From contig JAPLWC010000048.1 in the NCBI GenBank assembly GCA_026396845.1, positions 1-8,219 on the forward strand: a DNA stretch of 8,219 nucleotides. The letters are read 5' to 3'. The stretch is from Candidatus Gottesmanbacteria bacterium. GTDB taxonomy: Bacteria; Patescibacteriota; Microgenomatia; UBA10105; UBA927. Below the pieces are notes generated by a model, which was given only the letters and a program-made list of their open reading frames with translations, made no database searches and was not told where the DNA came from. This document shows positions 1 through 6,672 of the stretch, piece by piece (position 1 is the stretch's first letter; every line of letters starts with the position of its first letter). Position numbers and translations under genes: made by a program.

Positions 1-903
1 AAATCATTGTTTTCACGCAAATATCAGACGGTCCGCGCCGTGAATAATATCTCGTTTGAGATCGGAGAAGGGGAACTTGTCGGGTTTATCGGTCCCAATG
101 GCGCCGGCAAAACAACGACACTCAAATGTCTTTCGGGATTATTATTTCCGACAAGCGGGAAAATTTCGGTGCTGGGTTATACACCAAGTGAGCGAAAAAA
201 CGTATTTTTAAAACAAATTGCCCTCGTTATGGGACAGAAAAATCAATTATGGTGGGATCTGCCGGCACAGGAAACGTTTCTTCTTAACAAGGAAATATAT
301 GAAATTCCGGATACGGAATATCATAAAACACTTTCGGAACTCGTTGAACTTCTTGAAGTGGAGAGTTTGCTCAAAGTGCAGGTGCGAAAACTCTCTTTGG
401 GTGAGCGCATGAAAATGGAACTGATTGCAGCACTTATTCATTCGCCTAGAGTGCTTTTTTTGGATGAACCGACGATCGGCCTTGACGTCGTGATGCAGAA
501 GAAAATGCGTGATTTTATCCAGGTTTATAACACGATCCGTAAATCCACCATATTATTGACTTCGCATTACATGGAGGACGTGCGGCAGCTTGCTAAGCGC
601 GTCGTTATTATTGATCACGGATCTATTCTTTATGACGGAAAACTCGATAATCTGGTAAGAAAATTTGCCAAGTATAAAGTATTGTCTATTGTTCTGGAAA
701 CGTATGTCGCACCAAATAAACTCGCAGAAATAGGGGAGCTGGTAGACTACAATTTTCCAAAGGCGGTCATTCGCGTCCCGCGGAGTGCGTCCAATGTCGC
801 AGCAGCCCAGATTTTGCAGACGTTTCCGGTTGCAGACCTCAACATCGAGGAACCGGATATCGAAGATATTATCCGCGATGTATTTACGAAAGCCACAGTG
901 TGA
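1..903 (+). CDS. ABC-2 type transporter ATP-binding subunit (COG4586-like), 5' partial
   Basis: Nucleotide-binding subunit that would power the two membrane proteins encoded just downstream. The frame is open from base 1 and the usual N-terminal strand is missing, so the true start lies outside the window; the TTG at 7 is not a convincing start, because the preceding KS fits the KSLF stretch usual in this family. Counting from that TTG codon: Walker A GPNGAGKTT at 29-37, Q-loop around MGQKNQ 75-80, signature LSLGE at 129-133, Walker B VLFLDEP at 149-155, and the H-loop histidine in TSHYMED near 187. The C-terminal extension (about 225-298), ending in an IEDIIRDVF-type helix, is typical of NatA/COG4586 ATPases. 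The stop is 3 nt before the first permease start, which indicates an operon. All catalytic motifs are intact. The substrate cannot be told from sequence. Confidence 0.93.
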   Translation, partial: KSLFSRKYQTVRAVNNISFEIGEGELVGFIGPNGAGKTTTLKCLSGLLFPTSGKISVLGYTPSERKNVFLKQIALVMGQKNQLWWDLPAQETFLLNKEIYEIPDTEYHKTLSELVELLEVESLLKVQVRKLSLGERMKMELIAALIHSPRVLFLDEPTIGLDVVMQKKMRDFIQVYNTIRKSTILLTSHYMEDVRQLAKRVVIIDHGSILYDGKLDNLVRKFAKYKVLSIVLETYVAPNKLAEIGELVDYNFPKAVIRVPRSASNVAAAQILQTFPVADLNIEEPDIEDIIRDVFTKATV

Positions 904-906
904 GCT

Positions 907-1704
907 ATGCGGTACGTAAAAATTTTTGCGTTACATTTCCAACAGGCATTTGCCCTCCGTAGCCGGTCAGTAGTCTGGTTTTTCATTGCTCTTTTGAATC
1001 CCCTCACCTATTTTTTGTTTTGGCGCGGGGCATACGCAGGAAATCAGATCGTATTCGCCCAATGGAATCTATCGTCCATCGCAACGTATTATTTTCTGTT
1101 GGTTATCGCCGGGTCACTTCTTATTGTGCATATCGAAGAGGATGTAGCGCATTGGGACATTCAGCAGGGAGGGTTATCGCGGTATTTGTTAAAACCTTTC
1201 TCGTATATCCGCTTAAAGTTTTTTGAGGAATTACCATGGAGGATTATCCAGGGGTTTTTCGGCGTCATCATATTCGCCGCATTCTGGATGTTGTTCGGGT
1301 CGTTTGTGACCGTAGCCACCACGGCGCCGGCCATTCTTTTTGCCATTGGAATTGCTTTTTGTGGGTACATCATATCATTTATATTTAAAATGATTGTGGG
1401 TATTTCTGCATTATGGTTAACGGATTATTCCGGGCTGCAGCAACTTGTGGAAGCCGTCATTCTGATATTTGCCGGTATGCTCATGCCGCTTGAATTCTTA
1501 CCGAATGTTATCCGGCAGATTGCGTTCTCGCTTCCGTTTTCCTATATTATTTATTTTCCACTGTTGGCGTTTCAGGGGAAGTTAACTACTGCGGAATCCG
1601 TCCGGACAATCGCTATCCAAATTGTGTGGATCGTACTACTTGCGGCAATCTATCAGTTGTTATGGAAAAAAGGAATCCGATTATTTACCGGTCTCGGACA
1701 GTAA
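907..1704 (+). CDS. ABC-2 family permease, first subunit (ABC2_membrane_6-like)
   Basis: Integral membrane subunit of an ABC-2 exporter, 265 residues, the usual size for this family. Hydrophobic segments lie at about 22-39, 58-76, 115-133, 140-160, 180-200, 208-222 and 235-253. Between the second and third is the cytoplasmic GGLSRYLLKP stretch (88-97), a motif shared with the second permease, where it reads GMLDAILTKP; it is likely the region that contacts the ATPase. The start ATG is 3 nt after the ATPase stop and has no clear Shine-Dalgarno, so translational coupling is likely. The gene order ATPase-permease-permease matches COG4586, COG4587 and COG3694. These systems are mostly uncharacterised, so drug, lipid or polysaccharide export are all possible. 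Confidence 0.85.
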   Translation: MRYVKIFALHFQQAFALRSRSVVWFFIALLNPLTYFLFWRGAYAGNQIVFAQWNLSSIATYYFLLVIAGSLLIVHIEEDVAHWDIQQGGLSRYLLKPFSYIRLKFFEELPWRIIQGFFGVIIFAAFWMLFGSFVTVATTAPAILFAIGIAFCGYIISFIFKMIVGISALWLTDYSGLQQLVEAVILIFAGMLMPLEFLPNVIRQIAFSLPFSYIIYFPLLAFQGKLTTAESVRTIAIQIVWIVLLAAIYQLLWKKGIRLFTGLGQ

Positions 1705-1705
1705 T

Positions 1706-2494
1706 ATGAAAAAATATCTGAACGTCTATCGCGCACTTATACATTTGAACTTTTCGGCGTTAGTCGTATACCGGGCCAATGTCATTAATAATATTTTAGG
1801 AAGTACGGTGTGGGGAGTGTTTTCTTTAGTGTCGATCATTCTTTTGACGTCGCGTACGACATCCGTATTCGGATGGACACGGGATGAAATATTATTGCTT
1901 TCCGGCGTCTACGCGTTATTTATCGGAATTTTTCATACACTGTTTTCCAGAAATTTTGATCGGTTGACATATCTTATCCGTCTCGGCATGCTGGACGCGA
2001 TACTCACGAAACCCGTGGACTCGCAATTTTTGGTCAGTACATCCATCATTAATTTTACGAGTATCATCCGTATTCTTTTGGGGATGGTGTTTACGTGGTA
2101 CGTCATTTCCATTTCACACATCACGGTCACACTGCCTCTTATCGGATTATTTTGCATCGGCATAGGTATCGGGCTGCTGCTGTTGTACTCCATTTGGTTT
2201 ATCGTGGCGACCCTTATCCTTTGGTATCCGGATTTATCAAATCTCATAGAGTTTCTTTACTCCGCTTCAAACATCGGCAGGTATCCCAGGGAGATGTATT
2301 CACATGTAAACCAGTTTTTATTCCTGTTTATTTTGCCGTTTACGTTTATGGTTATTGCCCCGACAAAAGTATTACTTACGAAATTAACGCTCTTTGACTC
2401 GTTTGGACTTTTACTATTTGCGATTGTGTTTTTCTTAGGTTCGCGCTATTTTTGGAAATTCGCGCTTCGATTTTACACGAGCGCAAGTAGTTGA
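1706..2494 (+). CDS. ABC-2 family permease, second subunit (COG3694-like)
   Basis: Second membrane subunit of the exporter, 262 residues. The frame is open further upstream, but the ATG at 1706 is one base after the stop of the first permease and gives the expected MKKYLNVYRALI N-terminus with a basic, amphipathic lead-in; longer versions would overlap the first permease. Helices are predicted near 28-48, 63-80, 117-137, 143-172, 202-220 and 231-250. The loop motif IRLGMLDAILTKP (91-103) corresponds to the LLKP motif of the partner. The GRYPREMY stretch (191-198) followed by a hydrophobic segment and an AP residue pair is typical of this subfamily. It likely forms a heterodimer with the first permease. 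The TGA stop touches the -10 box of the next gene. Confidence 0.85.
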   Translation: MKKYLNVYRALIHLNFSALVVYRANVINNILGSTVWGVFSLVSIILLTSRTTSVFGWTRDEILLLSGVYALFIGIFHTLFSRNFDRLTYLIRLGMLDAILTKPVDSQFLVSTSIINFTSIIRILLGMVFTWYVISISHITVTLPLIGLFCIGIGIGLLLLYSIWFIVATLILWYPDLSNLIEFLYSASNIGRYPREMYSHVNQFLFLFILPFTFMVIAPTKVLLTKLTLFDSFGLLLFAIVFFLGSRYFWKFALRFYTSASS

Positions 2495-2500
2495 TATACT
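2472..2500 (+). promoter_or_regulatory. Sigma-70-type promoter for the LytR_C protein, apparently leaderless
   Basis: TTTACA (2472-2477), a 17-nt spacer and TATACT (2495-2500) match the -35 and -10 consensus at five of six bases each. The -35 lies within the end of the second permease gene and the -10 directly follows its stop. The next ATG is at 2507, 7 nt after the -10, so transcription would begin at or next to the start codon. No Shine-Dalgarno precedes the ATG, which agrees with a leaderless mRNA. Inferred from sequence only. Confidence 0.7.
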
Positions 2501-2506
2501 AATCAT

Positions 2507-3259
2507 ATGCCGTCACGAAGAAGGAAAGCGCTCACTAATAAGATGACTGCACAAGCGGCACCGGAGGCAGAAGAAGCACGTATACCGGTCACGCAGGTTG
2601 TGGAAGTCGTTGAGGAGGAAGAGGAAAAGATGCCAGAAGCCGCCGAGCCCGTACAAGATCCGCCGGCAGAGGAGCCGCCGGTAAGCGAACCACAGGAGGA
2701 AGCACACCGGGTAGATTCTACCCGTAAATCTATGGTTGAGGAGCTTTATACTCCCGAGAAAAAATCAAGCGTCATGCCGGAAATTTCCGTGCACAAGAAT
2801 AAGCCCATCGCATCATTATTTATGTGGGCAATTGTCACCATTCTTGTCGCCATCCTCACAGGAGGGATTTTGTTTGCCCTGGCCAAGAAAACGTCTCCCA
2901 TCAAATTATTTGCGCGGCCGACCCCGACTCCGACCGCGAGTCCCACTCCCACGCCGACCCCGGCACCGGCAACCATTGATAAAACATCATTTGAAATACA
3001 AGTCCTTAACGGCGGCGGTACACCGGGGGCAGCAGGAAAAATGAAAACATTTTTGGAAGATAAAGGGTATACAGTAGCCAGTACCGGAAATACGGCTGAG
3101 TATACGTACACGACGACGGAAATTCACGGGAAGACAACCATGAAAGATGCCATTGCAAATCTTCAGGCGGATCTTACCAGCACGTACACGCTGGGAACCG
3201 TTGCCGCCGATTTGTCTGCAAGCGCTTCCGCCGACGTGCAGGTGATTGTCGGGAAATAA
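2507..3259 (+). CDS. Single-pass membrane protein with extracytoplasmic LytR_C domain
   Basis: 250 residues in clear blocks. Residues 1-12 are basic. Residues 17-67 are rich in Glu and Pro, with a run of five Glu at 36-40. A transmembrane helix lies at about 103-126, flanked by lysines. A Pro/Thr linker of repeated PT pairs spans 138-155. A LytR_C-like domain (PF13399 type) spans about 162-249, recognised by FEIQVLNGGGTPGAAGKM, then a DKGYTV strand, and the C-terminal DVQVIVGK strand. The predicted topology is N-terminus inside, LytR_C outside, on a linker that would cross the wall zone. LytR_C usually follows a LytR-CpsA-Psr catalytic domain, which is absent here, so this is a binding or structural module rather than an enzyme. 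The start is supported by the promoter 7 nt upstream. The function is unknown; a cell-envelope role is inferred. Confidence 0.8.
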   Translation: MPSRRRKALTNKMTAQAAPEAEEARIPVTQVVEVVEEEEEKMPEAAEPVQDPPAEEPPVSEPQEEAHRVDSTRKSMVEELYTPEKKSSVMPEISVHKNKPIASLFMWAIVTILVAILTGGILFALAKKTSPIKLFARPTPTPTASPTPTPTPAPATIDKTSFEIQVLNGGGTPGAAGKMKTFLEDKGYTVASTGNTAEYTYTTTEIHGKTTMKDAIANLQADLTSTYTLGTVAADLSASASADVQVIVGK

Positions 3260-3266
3260 TTGCTTC

Positions 3267-3815
3267 ATGAAGTATAAAGCGCTATTTTTGGATGTTGATG
3301 GGACTTTAGTCGTGCATGGCGTTAATAATTTACCAACACAAAATGTTGCTTCTGCAATAGCCAAATGTAAAAGGAAAAATATTGCCGTGTGTTTGGCAAC
3401 ATCACGGCCGCTCCATGCAGTGCTGGCAATTATTGAACATCTTGATTTAAGTGGGTATTGTGTCCTACACAGCGGCACGCAGATTTACGATCCTCGAAAA
3501 AAAAAGATTATTATAGAAAAGATGTTTCCAAAAGACGTGATGCACATTATCAGTGCCGTTGCAAAAGAGTTTCATATAGAACTAAAAGTTTTTGACGGAA
3601 AAAAAGAAGTGCTCTACGACGGTATTCATCCTCCTCAAAAAGTAGTTGGTATGTATTTTCCCGAGCTTACGTCTGATTTGGTACAGACTATTCAAAAAAA
3701 ACTCGAATCACTTCCAGAAGTTTCAGTTCACAGGATGCCGGCTTGGGATGAAAGGTTTGAGTGTTTGGATATTACCCGAAAAGATGCATCAAAATTGCAC
3801 GGTATTATTGGATAG
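3267..3815 (+). CDS. HAD-family (Cof-like, IIB) hydrolase, truncated at the C-terminus
   Basis: Haloacid dehalogenase-type phosphatase, 182 residues from the ATG at 3267 (MKYKALFLDVDGT). Motif I is DVDGT at 9-13 with both aspartates (D9, D11); motif II is in CLATSRP at 42-48; a IIB-type cap follows from about 70 to 165; and motif III is the lysine of DASK (K176). The protein then ends six residues later. Cof-like enzymes normally run to about 260-280 residues, with motif IV (GDxxND), which binds magnesium, soon after this point; it is absent. The stop coincides with the abrupt start of miaB homology in another frame. The gene is therefore broken at its 3' end or joined wrongly in assembly, and the product is unlikely to be active. 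It is more A/T-rich than the flanking genes (38% and 28% GC in two 60-base samples). It starts 7 nt after the LytR_C stop without a clear ribosome site. Confidence 0.8.
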   Translation: MKYKALFLDVDGTLVVHGVNNLPTQNVASAIAKCKRKNIAVCLATSRPLHAVLAIIEHLDLSGYCVLHSGTQIYDPRKKKIIIEKMFPKDVMHIISAVAKEFHIELKVFDGKKEVLYDGIHPPQKVVGMYFPELTSDLVQTIQKKLESLPEVSVHRMPAWDERFECLDITRKDASKLHGIIG

Positions 3816-4887
3816 CGAGCGCATAGCTGCGTTCTATGAGGCGCGCGGATATAAAAAAGCCAGATCAATACAGGAAGCCGATGATGTGGTCATCAACACG
3901 TGCATGGTGAGACAAAAGGCAGAGGATCGTGTATACGGGATTATTTATAATCTTAATAAATTAAAAATGAAAAATTCAAAATTAAAAATTATTCTGACGG
4001 GGTGCATGGTCGGCATGTCGGCAAGGGAAAAAACAGGAAAAATGTTTGCTCTTCTTCAAAAACGGATGCCTGCGGTTGATGAGTTTTTGCCGATTGAAGA
4101 AGTCGGATTTGATCATGCACCGGTCCGCTCTGACACCAAACATGCGTTGGTTCCGGTTACAAACGGCTGTAATAATTTCTGTACATTTTGCGTGGTGCCG
4201 TTTACCAGAGGGAGAGAAGTAAGCCGGCCGGTTGAGGATATTCTTACGGAATGTCACGATTTGGCGAATCAGGGTTATACGCACGTAACGCTCATCGGGC
4301 AAAATGTAAACTCGTACGGATCGGATTTAAAGAACAATACGATCAAACCTGTATATGTAAAACACCTCGGAAGACTTCGGATTCCCACTCTGTTTCCGTA
4401 TCTATTGGAAAAAGTCAGCAATATTTCGGGATTGAAGGTTATAGATTTTATTTCCAGTAATCCGTGGGATTTTTCCGATGAACTTATCGATGTTATTGCA
4501 GGAAACAAAAATATTTCGCGCCATATCCATTTGCCGGTGCAGTCAGGAGACAACACGGTGCTCGCGCGCATGAACCGGTGGTATACGCGGGAAGAATACC
4601 TTTCGCTCATCAAAAAGCTGCGGAAGCATATTCCCGGTGTCACAATTTCCACGGATATAATCGTCGGATTCTGCGGTGAGACGAAAACACAGTTTAACAA
4701 TACCGTGAGTTTAGTCCGCGAGGTAGGGTTTTCTAAAGCGTATGTGGCCATGTATTCGGACCGGCCGATGACTGCGGCTCATAAAGTTTACAAGGATGAC
4801 GTACCGCACGCGGAAAAAAAACGACGGTGGGCAATATTGGAGGAACTCATAAATAAAACAAATTTAAAAAACGGTACGTACATATGA
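3784..4887 (+). CDS. miaB: tRNA-2-methylthio-N6-dimethylallyladenosine synthase MiaB, N-terminally truncated
   Basis: Radical-SAM methylthiotransferase that turns i6A37 into ms2i6A37 in tRNAs reading UNN codons. From the ATG at 3784 the product is 367 residues, against about 430-450 for typical MiaB. Homology starts only at DSERIAAFYEARGY (3811). Of the three N-terminal cluster cysteines, the second (NTCMVR, residue 40) and third (LTGCMVG, residue 74) are present, but the first, normally in a GCQMN motif just before DSER, is gone. The radical-SAM motif CNNFCTFC is intact (C129, C133, C136). Also visible are LIGQNVNSYG, HLPVQSGDN and MNRWYTREEY. The usual GFPGET reads GFCGET, and no TRAM domain follows the RW.ILEELIN segment. 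The start is uncertain: the frame stays open further upstream, but that part overlaps the well-conserved HAD frame. The stop overlaps the miaA start by 4 nt (ATGA). Activity is doubtful unless the truncation is an assembly error. Confidence 0.85.
   Translation: MHQNCTVLLDSERIAAFYEARGYKKARSIQEADDVVINTCMVRQKAEDRVYGIIYNLNKLKMKNSKLKIILTGCMVGMSAREKTGKMFALLQKRMPAVDEFLPIEEVGFDHAPVRSDTKHALVPVTNGCNNFCTFCVVPFTRGREVSRPVEDILTECHDLANQGYTHVTLIGQNVNSYGSDLKNNTIKPVYVKHLGRLRIPTLFPYLLEKVSNISGLKVIDFISSNPWDFSDELIDVIAGNKNISRHIHLPVQSGDNTVLARMNRWYTREEYLSLIKKLRKHIPGVTISTDIIVGFCGETKTQFNNTVSLVREVGFSKAYVAMYSDRPMTAAHKVYKDDVPHAEKKRRWAILEELINKTNLKNGTYI
3958..3989 (+). repeat. A/T-only direct repeat inside miaB
   Basis: AAATTAAAAAT occurs at 3958-3968 and again at 3979-3989, a period of 21 nt, separated by GAAAAATTCA. 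It encodes the lysine-rich linker NKLKMKNSKLKI between the second and third cluster cysteines of MiaB, and keeps the reading frame. Similar A-rich tandem stretches are, as I recall, common within Microgenomates genes; that is recollection and not shown by this window. Confidence 0.6.
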
Positions 4888-5687
4888 ATAGACTTCTGGT
4901 AATCTGCGGTCCGACGGCAACGGGGAAAACCGCGCTGGCCGCGGCGCTTGCGAAACAATTCAATGGGGAATTAGTGTCTGCCGACTCGCGGCAAGTATAT
5001 CGGGGTATGGACCTGGTGACAGGTAAAGATCGGCCCGACGTACCCAGTTGGCTGTATGACGTTGCAAATCCCGACGAGGAATTTAGTGTTAGCCAGTGGG
5101 TAAAATTAGCGCGGGCTGCAATTGCCGATATTCAAAAAAGAAATAAATTACCGATCGTGGTTGGCGGGACCGGTTTATATATTAACGCATTAATACATCC
5201 ATTCGAAACAATAGATATACCTCCAAATAAAGCACTCCGTGCCAGACTACACACATTATCCGTTGCCGAACTTCAAAAAATGGTGAAACGGTCAGGCATG
5301 AATGATTCAGATTGGCAAAATTCACGACGGCTTATCAGAAAAATTGAAATAGCTGAGTTTAAGACTGCGACTCATAAACAAACAAACACGTTTGATTATT
5401 TTGTCATTGGGATTACGGCTCAATTGCCGACGTTGGATAAACGCATTGACGAGCGTCTTGGACAACGATTACGGCAAGGAATGAAAGAAGAAACTGAAAA
5501 ACTGTTGAAAAAATACAATGGGGAGTTTCCATCAATGAGTGCAATAGGCCTAAATGAACACGCCTATGCGCGCCGGCAGATGACGTGGTTTAAAAAACAA
5601 AAAGGGATTCACTGGTTTGATGTGACGGATCCGGAATACGGAGAGAAAGTGGCTGCGCTCGTAGCAGCATGGTATACTTGTAGCTAG
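4884..5687 (+). CDS. miaA: tRNA dimethylallyltransferase MiaA, with an apparent internal deletion
   Basis: Transfers a dimethylallyl group to N6 of A37 in tRNA, making the i6A substrate for MiaB. 267 residues, shorter than the usual 300 or so. The P-loop is GPTATGKT at 9-16, the substrate motif SADSRQVYRGMD is at 32-43, GGTGLYI at 94-100, and RRLIRKIEIAE at 148-158. TLDKRIDERLGQRLRQGM (183-200) is the usual dimeric-contact helix region. The conserved GYKE-like motif appears as IGLNE (221-225) and runs straight into HAYARRQMTWFKKQ (226-239). In the family these are separated by roughly 20-25 residues (a loop and the ea...ik...t helix), so this segment is missing in frame. The ATG overlaps the miaB stop (ATGA) and there is no Shine-Dalgarno, implying coupled translation. 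The C-terminal WYT codons coincide with the next promoter. Confidence 0.92.
   Translation: MNRLLVICGPTATGKTALAAALAKQFNGELVSADSRQVYRGMDLVTGKDRPDVPSWLYDVANPDEEFSVSQWVKLARAAIADIQKRNKLPIVVGGTGLYINALIHPFETIDIPPNKALRARLHTLSVAELQKMVKRSGMNDSDWQNSRRLIRKIEIAEFKTATHKQTNTFDYFVIGITAQLPTLDKRIDERLGQRLRQGMKEETEKLLKKYNGEFPSMSAIGLNEHAYARRQMTWFKKQKGIHWFDVTDPEYGEKVAALVAAWYTCS
5670..5678 (+). promoter_or_regulatory. Extended -10 promoter for the AI-2E family gene
   Basis: TGGTATACT matches the extended -10 form TGnTATAAT in eight of its nine positions. It lies within the last codons of miaA (Trp-Tyr-Thr). No good -35 is seen 17-18 nt upstream, as is usual for extended -10 promoters. The downstream ATG is at 5689, 10 nt after the -10, leaving a leader of only about 3-4 nt and no Shine-Dalgarno. 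The same nine bases form the rnpB promoter on the other strand. Confidence 0.6.
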
Positions 5688-5688
5688 T

Positions 5689-6660
5689 ATGTTCCGGAAG
5701 ATTGAAATATCGCTCCGTACCGTCCTGGCGACCCTGGCGATCCTCGCAGGGTTGTGGCTTATCCTCCAGATCCGGGATATTCTCTTCCTTTTGTTTATTG
5801 CGTTTCTTCTGATGACTGCCATTTATCCGTTGGTCGTCCTTTTGGAGAAAATTCGGATTCCCCGGTTACTTGCGATCCTTATCGTCTATGCCGTGATATT
5901 CGGGGTGTTCGGATTTTCCGTCGTGAGCTCTATTCCCACACTCGTGACGCAAACGACGAAACTGGTTGAGGAGCTGCCGGGAGTAGTCGCAAAAGTGTTA
6001 CCGTACTGGAATATCAATCTAACGGCTGTTGTAACGCAGTTGGCACCGCTCGGAGAAAATGTAGTAAATTTCACCGTCGGTATTTTTTCCAATATCATCA
6101 CCACGGTTATGGTACTTGTCTTTACATTTTATTTTCTTCTGGAGCGGCACCGCATCAAAAAAATTATTGCTGATACGTTCGGCGAATCTATCGCAGAACG
6201 CGCCATCACTATACTTCGCGCAACAGAGAGTCGTTTAGGAGCATGGGTACGGGGAGAATTAATCCTCATGTTTTCAATCGGACTGGTTGTATATATCGGC
6301 CTCACGATTCTCCGTGTGGATTATGCTTTGCCCATCGCTATCGTGTCGGGGTTATTGGAAATAATTCCTAATATCGGTCCGATTATTTCAGCAATCCCGG
6401 CAGTATTGATCGGGCTTTCGATGTCGCCGGTGGTGGCACTCAGTGTCATTGTTTTGTATGTCATCGTGCATCAGGCGGAAGGGAATATCGTTGTGCCGAT
6501 TATCATGAAGCAGAGCGTCGGACTTTCTCCGCTGGTTTCCATCCTTGCGCTTATGATCGGAGGCAAACTTGCGGGTGTTACAGGGGCGGTATTGGCGGTA
6601 CCGGTGTTACTTGTTTGTCAGGTGTTAATACAATACTTCACAAAAAATCCCTCTAAATAA
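5689..6660 (+). CDS. AI-2E transporter family (PerM/TqsA-like) membrane protein
   Basis: 323-residue polytopic membrane protein of the AI-2E_transport family (PF01594, COG0628). Hydrophobic helices lie at about 10-28, 29-50, 58-80, 131-152, 188-208, 212-236, 238-262 and 278-313, with a charged cytoplasmic-type segment at 152-186. Family hallmarks are the LLEIIPNIGPIISAIPA stretch (222-238), then GNIVVPIIMKQSVGLSPLV (265-283) and the glycine-rich GGKLAGVTGAVLAVPV (291-306). Length is close to the family norm of 330-370 residues. Members have been linked to autoinducer-2 export, sodium/proton antiport and other solutes, so the substrate is not assignable here. The ATG is two bases after the miaA stop. 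The TAA stop sits in the loop of the terminator that ends rnpB on the other strand. Confidence 0.92.
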   Translation: MFRKIEISLRTVLATLAILAGLWLILQIRDILFLLFIAFLLMTAIYPLVVLLEKIRIPRLLAILIVYAVIFGVFGFSVVSSIPTLVTQTTKLVEELPGVVAKVLPYWNINLTAVVTQLAPLGENVVNFTVGIFSNIITTVMVLVFTFYFLLERHRIKKIIADTFGESIAERAITILRATESRLGAWVRGELILMFSIGLVVYIGLTILRVDYALPIAIVSGLLEIIPNIGPIISAIPAVLIGLSMSPVVALSVIVLYVIVHQAEGNIVVPIIMKQSVGLSPLVSILALMIGGKLAGVTGAVLAVPVLLVCQVLIQYFTKNPSK

Positions 6661-6667
6661 GAGGGAT
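6642..6667 (-). terminator. Intrinsic terminator of rnpB, overlapping the convergent gene's stop
   Basis: On the minus strand an 8-bp perfect stem ATCCCTCT/AGAGGGAT (6667-6660 with 6654-6647), with a 5-nt loop, is followed by a run of T (6646-6642). It starts about 6 nt past the end of RNase P RNA. The 3' arm and T run lie inside the last codons of the AI-2E family gene, whose TAA falls at 6658-6660. On the plus strand the hairpin is followed only by CCTTTG, so plus-strand termination would be weaker. Confidence 0.85.
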
Positions 6668-6672
6668 CCTTT

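Noticed and set aside
2987..3478. A 163-codon minus-strand open frame
   Set aside because: It lies opposite the LytR_C and HAD genes, both with clear family motifs, and its translation has no domain-like pattern.
3646..3783. Extending miaB upstream to 3646, giving 413 residues
   Set aside because: The added residues are not MiaB-like and overlap the conserved HAD frame; they are a shadow of it. The FTGC word inside it matches the expected GCQMN motif only by chance.
4275..4751. A 158-codon minus-strand open frame inside miaB
   Set aside because: It is antisense to the conserved radical-SAM part of MiaB, with no start signal and no family features.
3267..5687. A frame change within one HAD or miaB gene caused by a single-base sequencing error
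   Set aside because: Neither the missing HAD end nor the missing MiaB start is found in any frame near 3811, so a one-base change cannot restore either protein.
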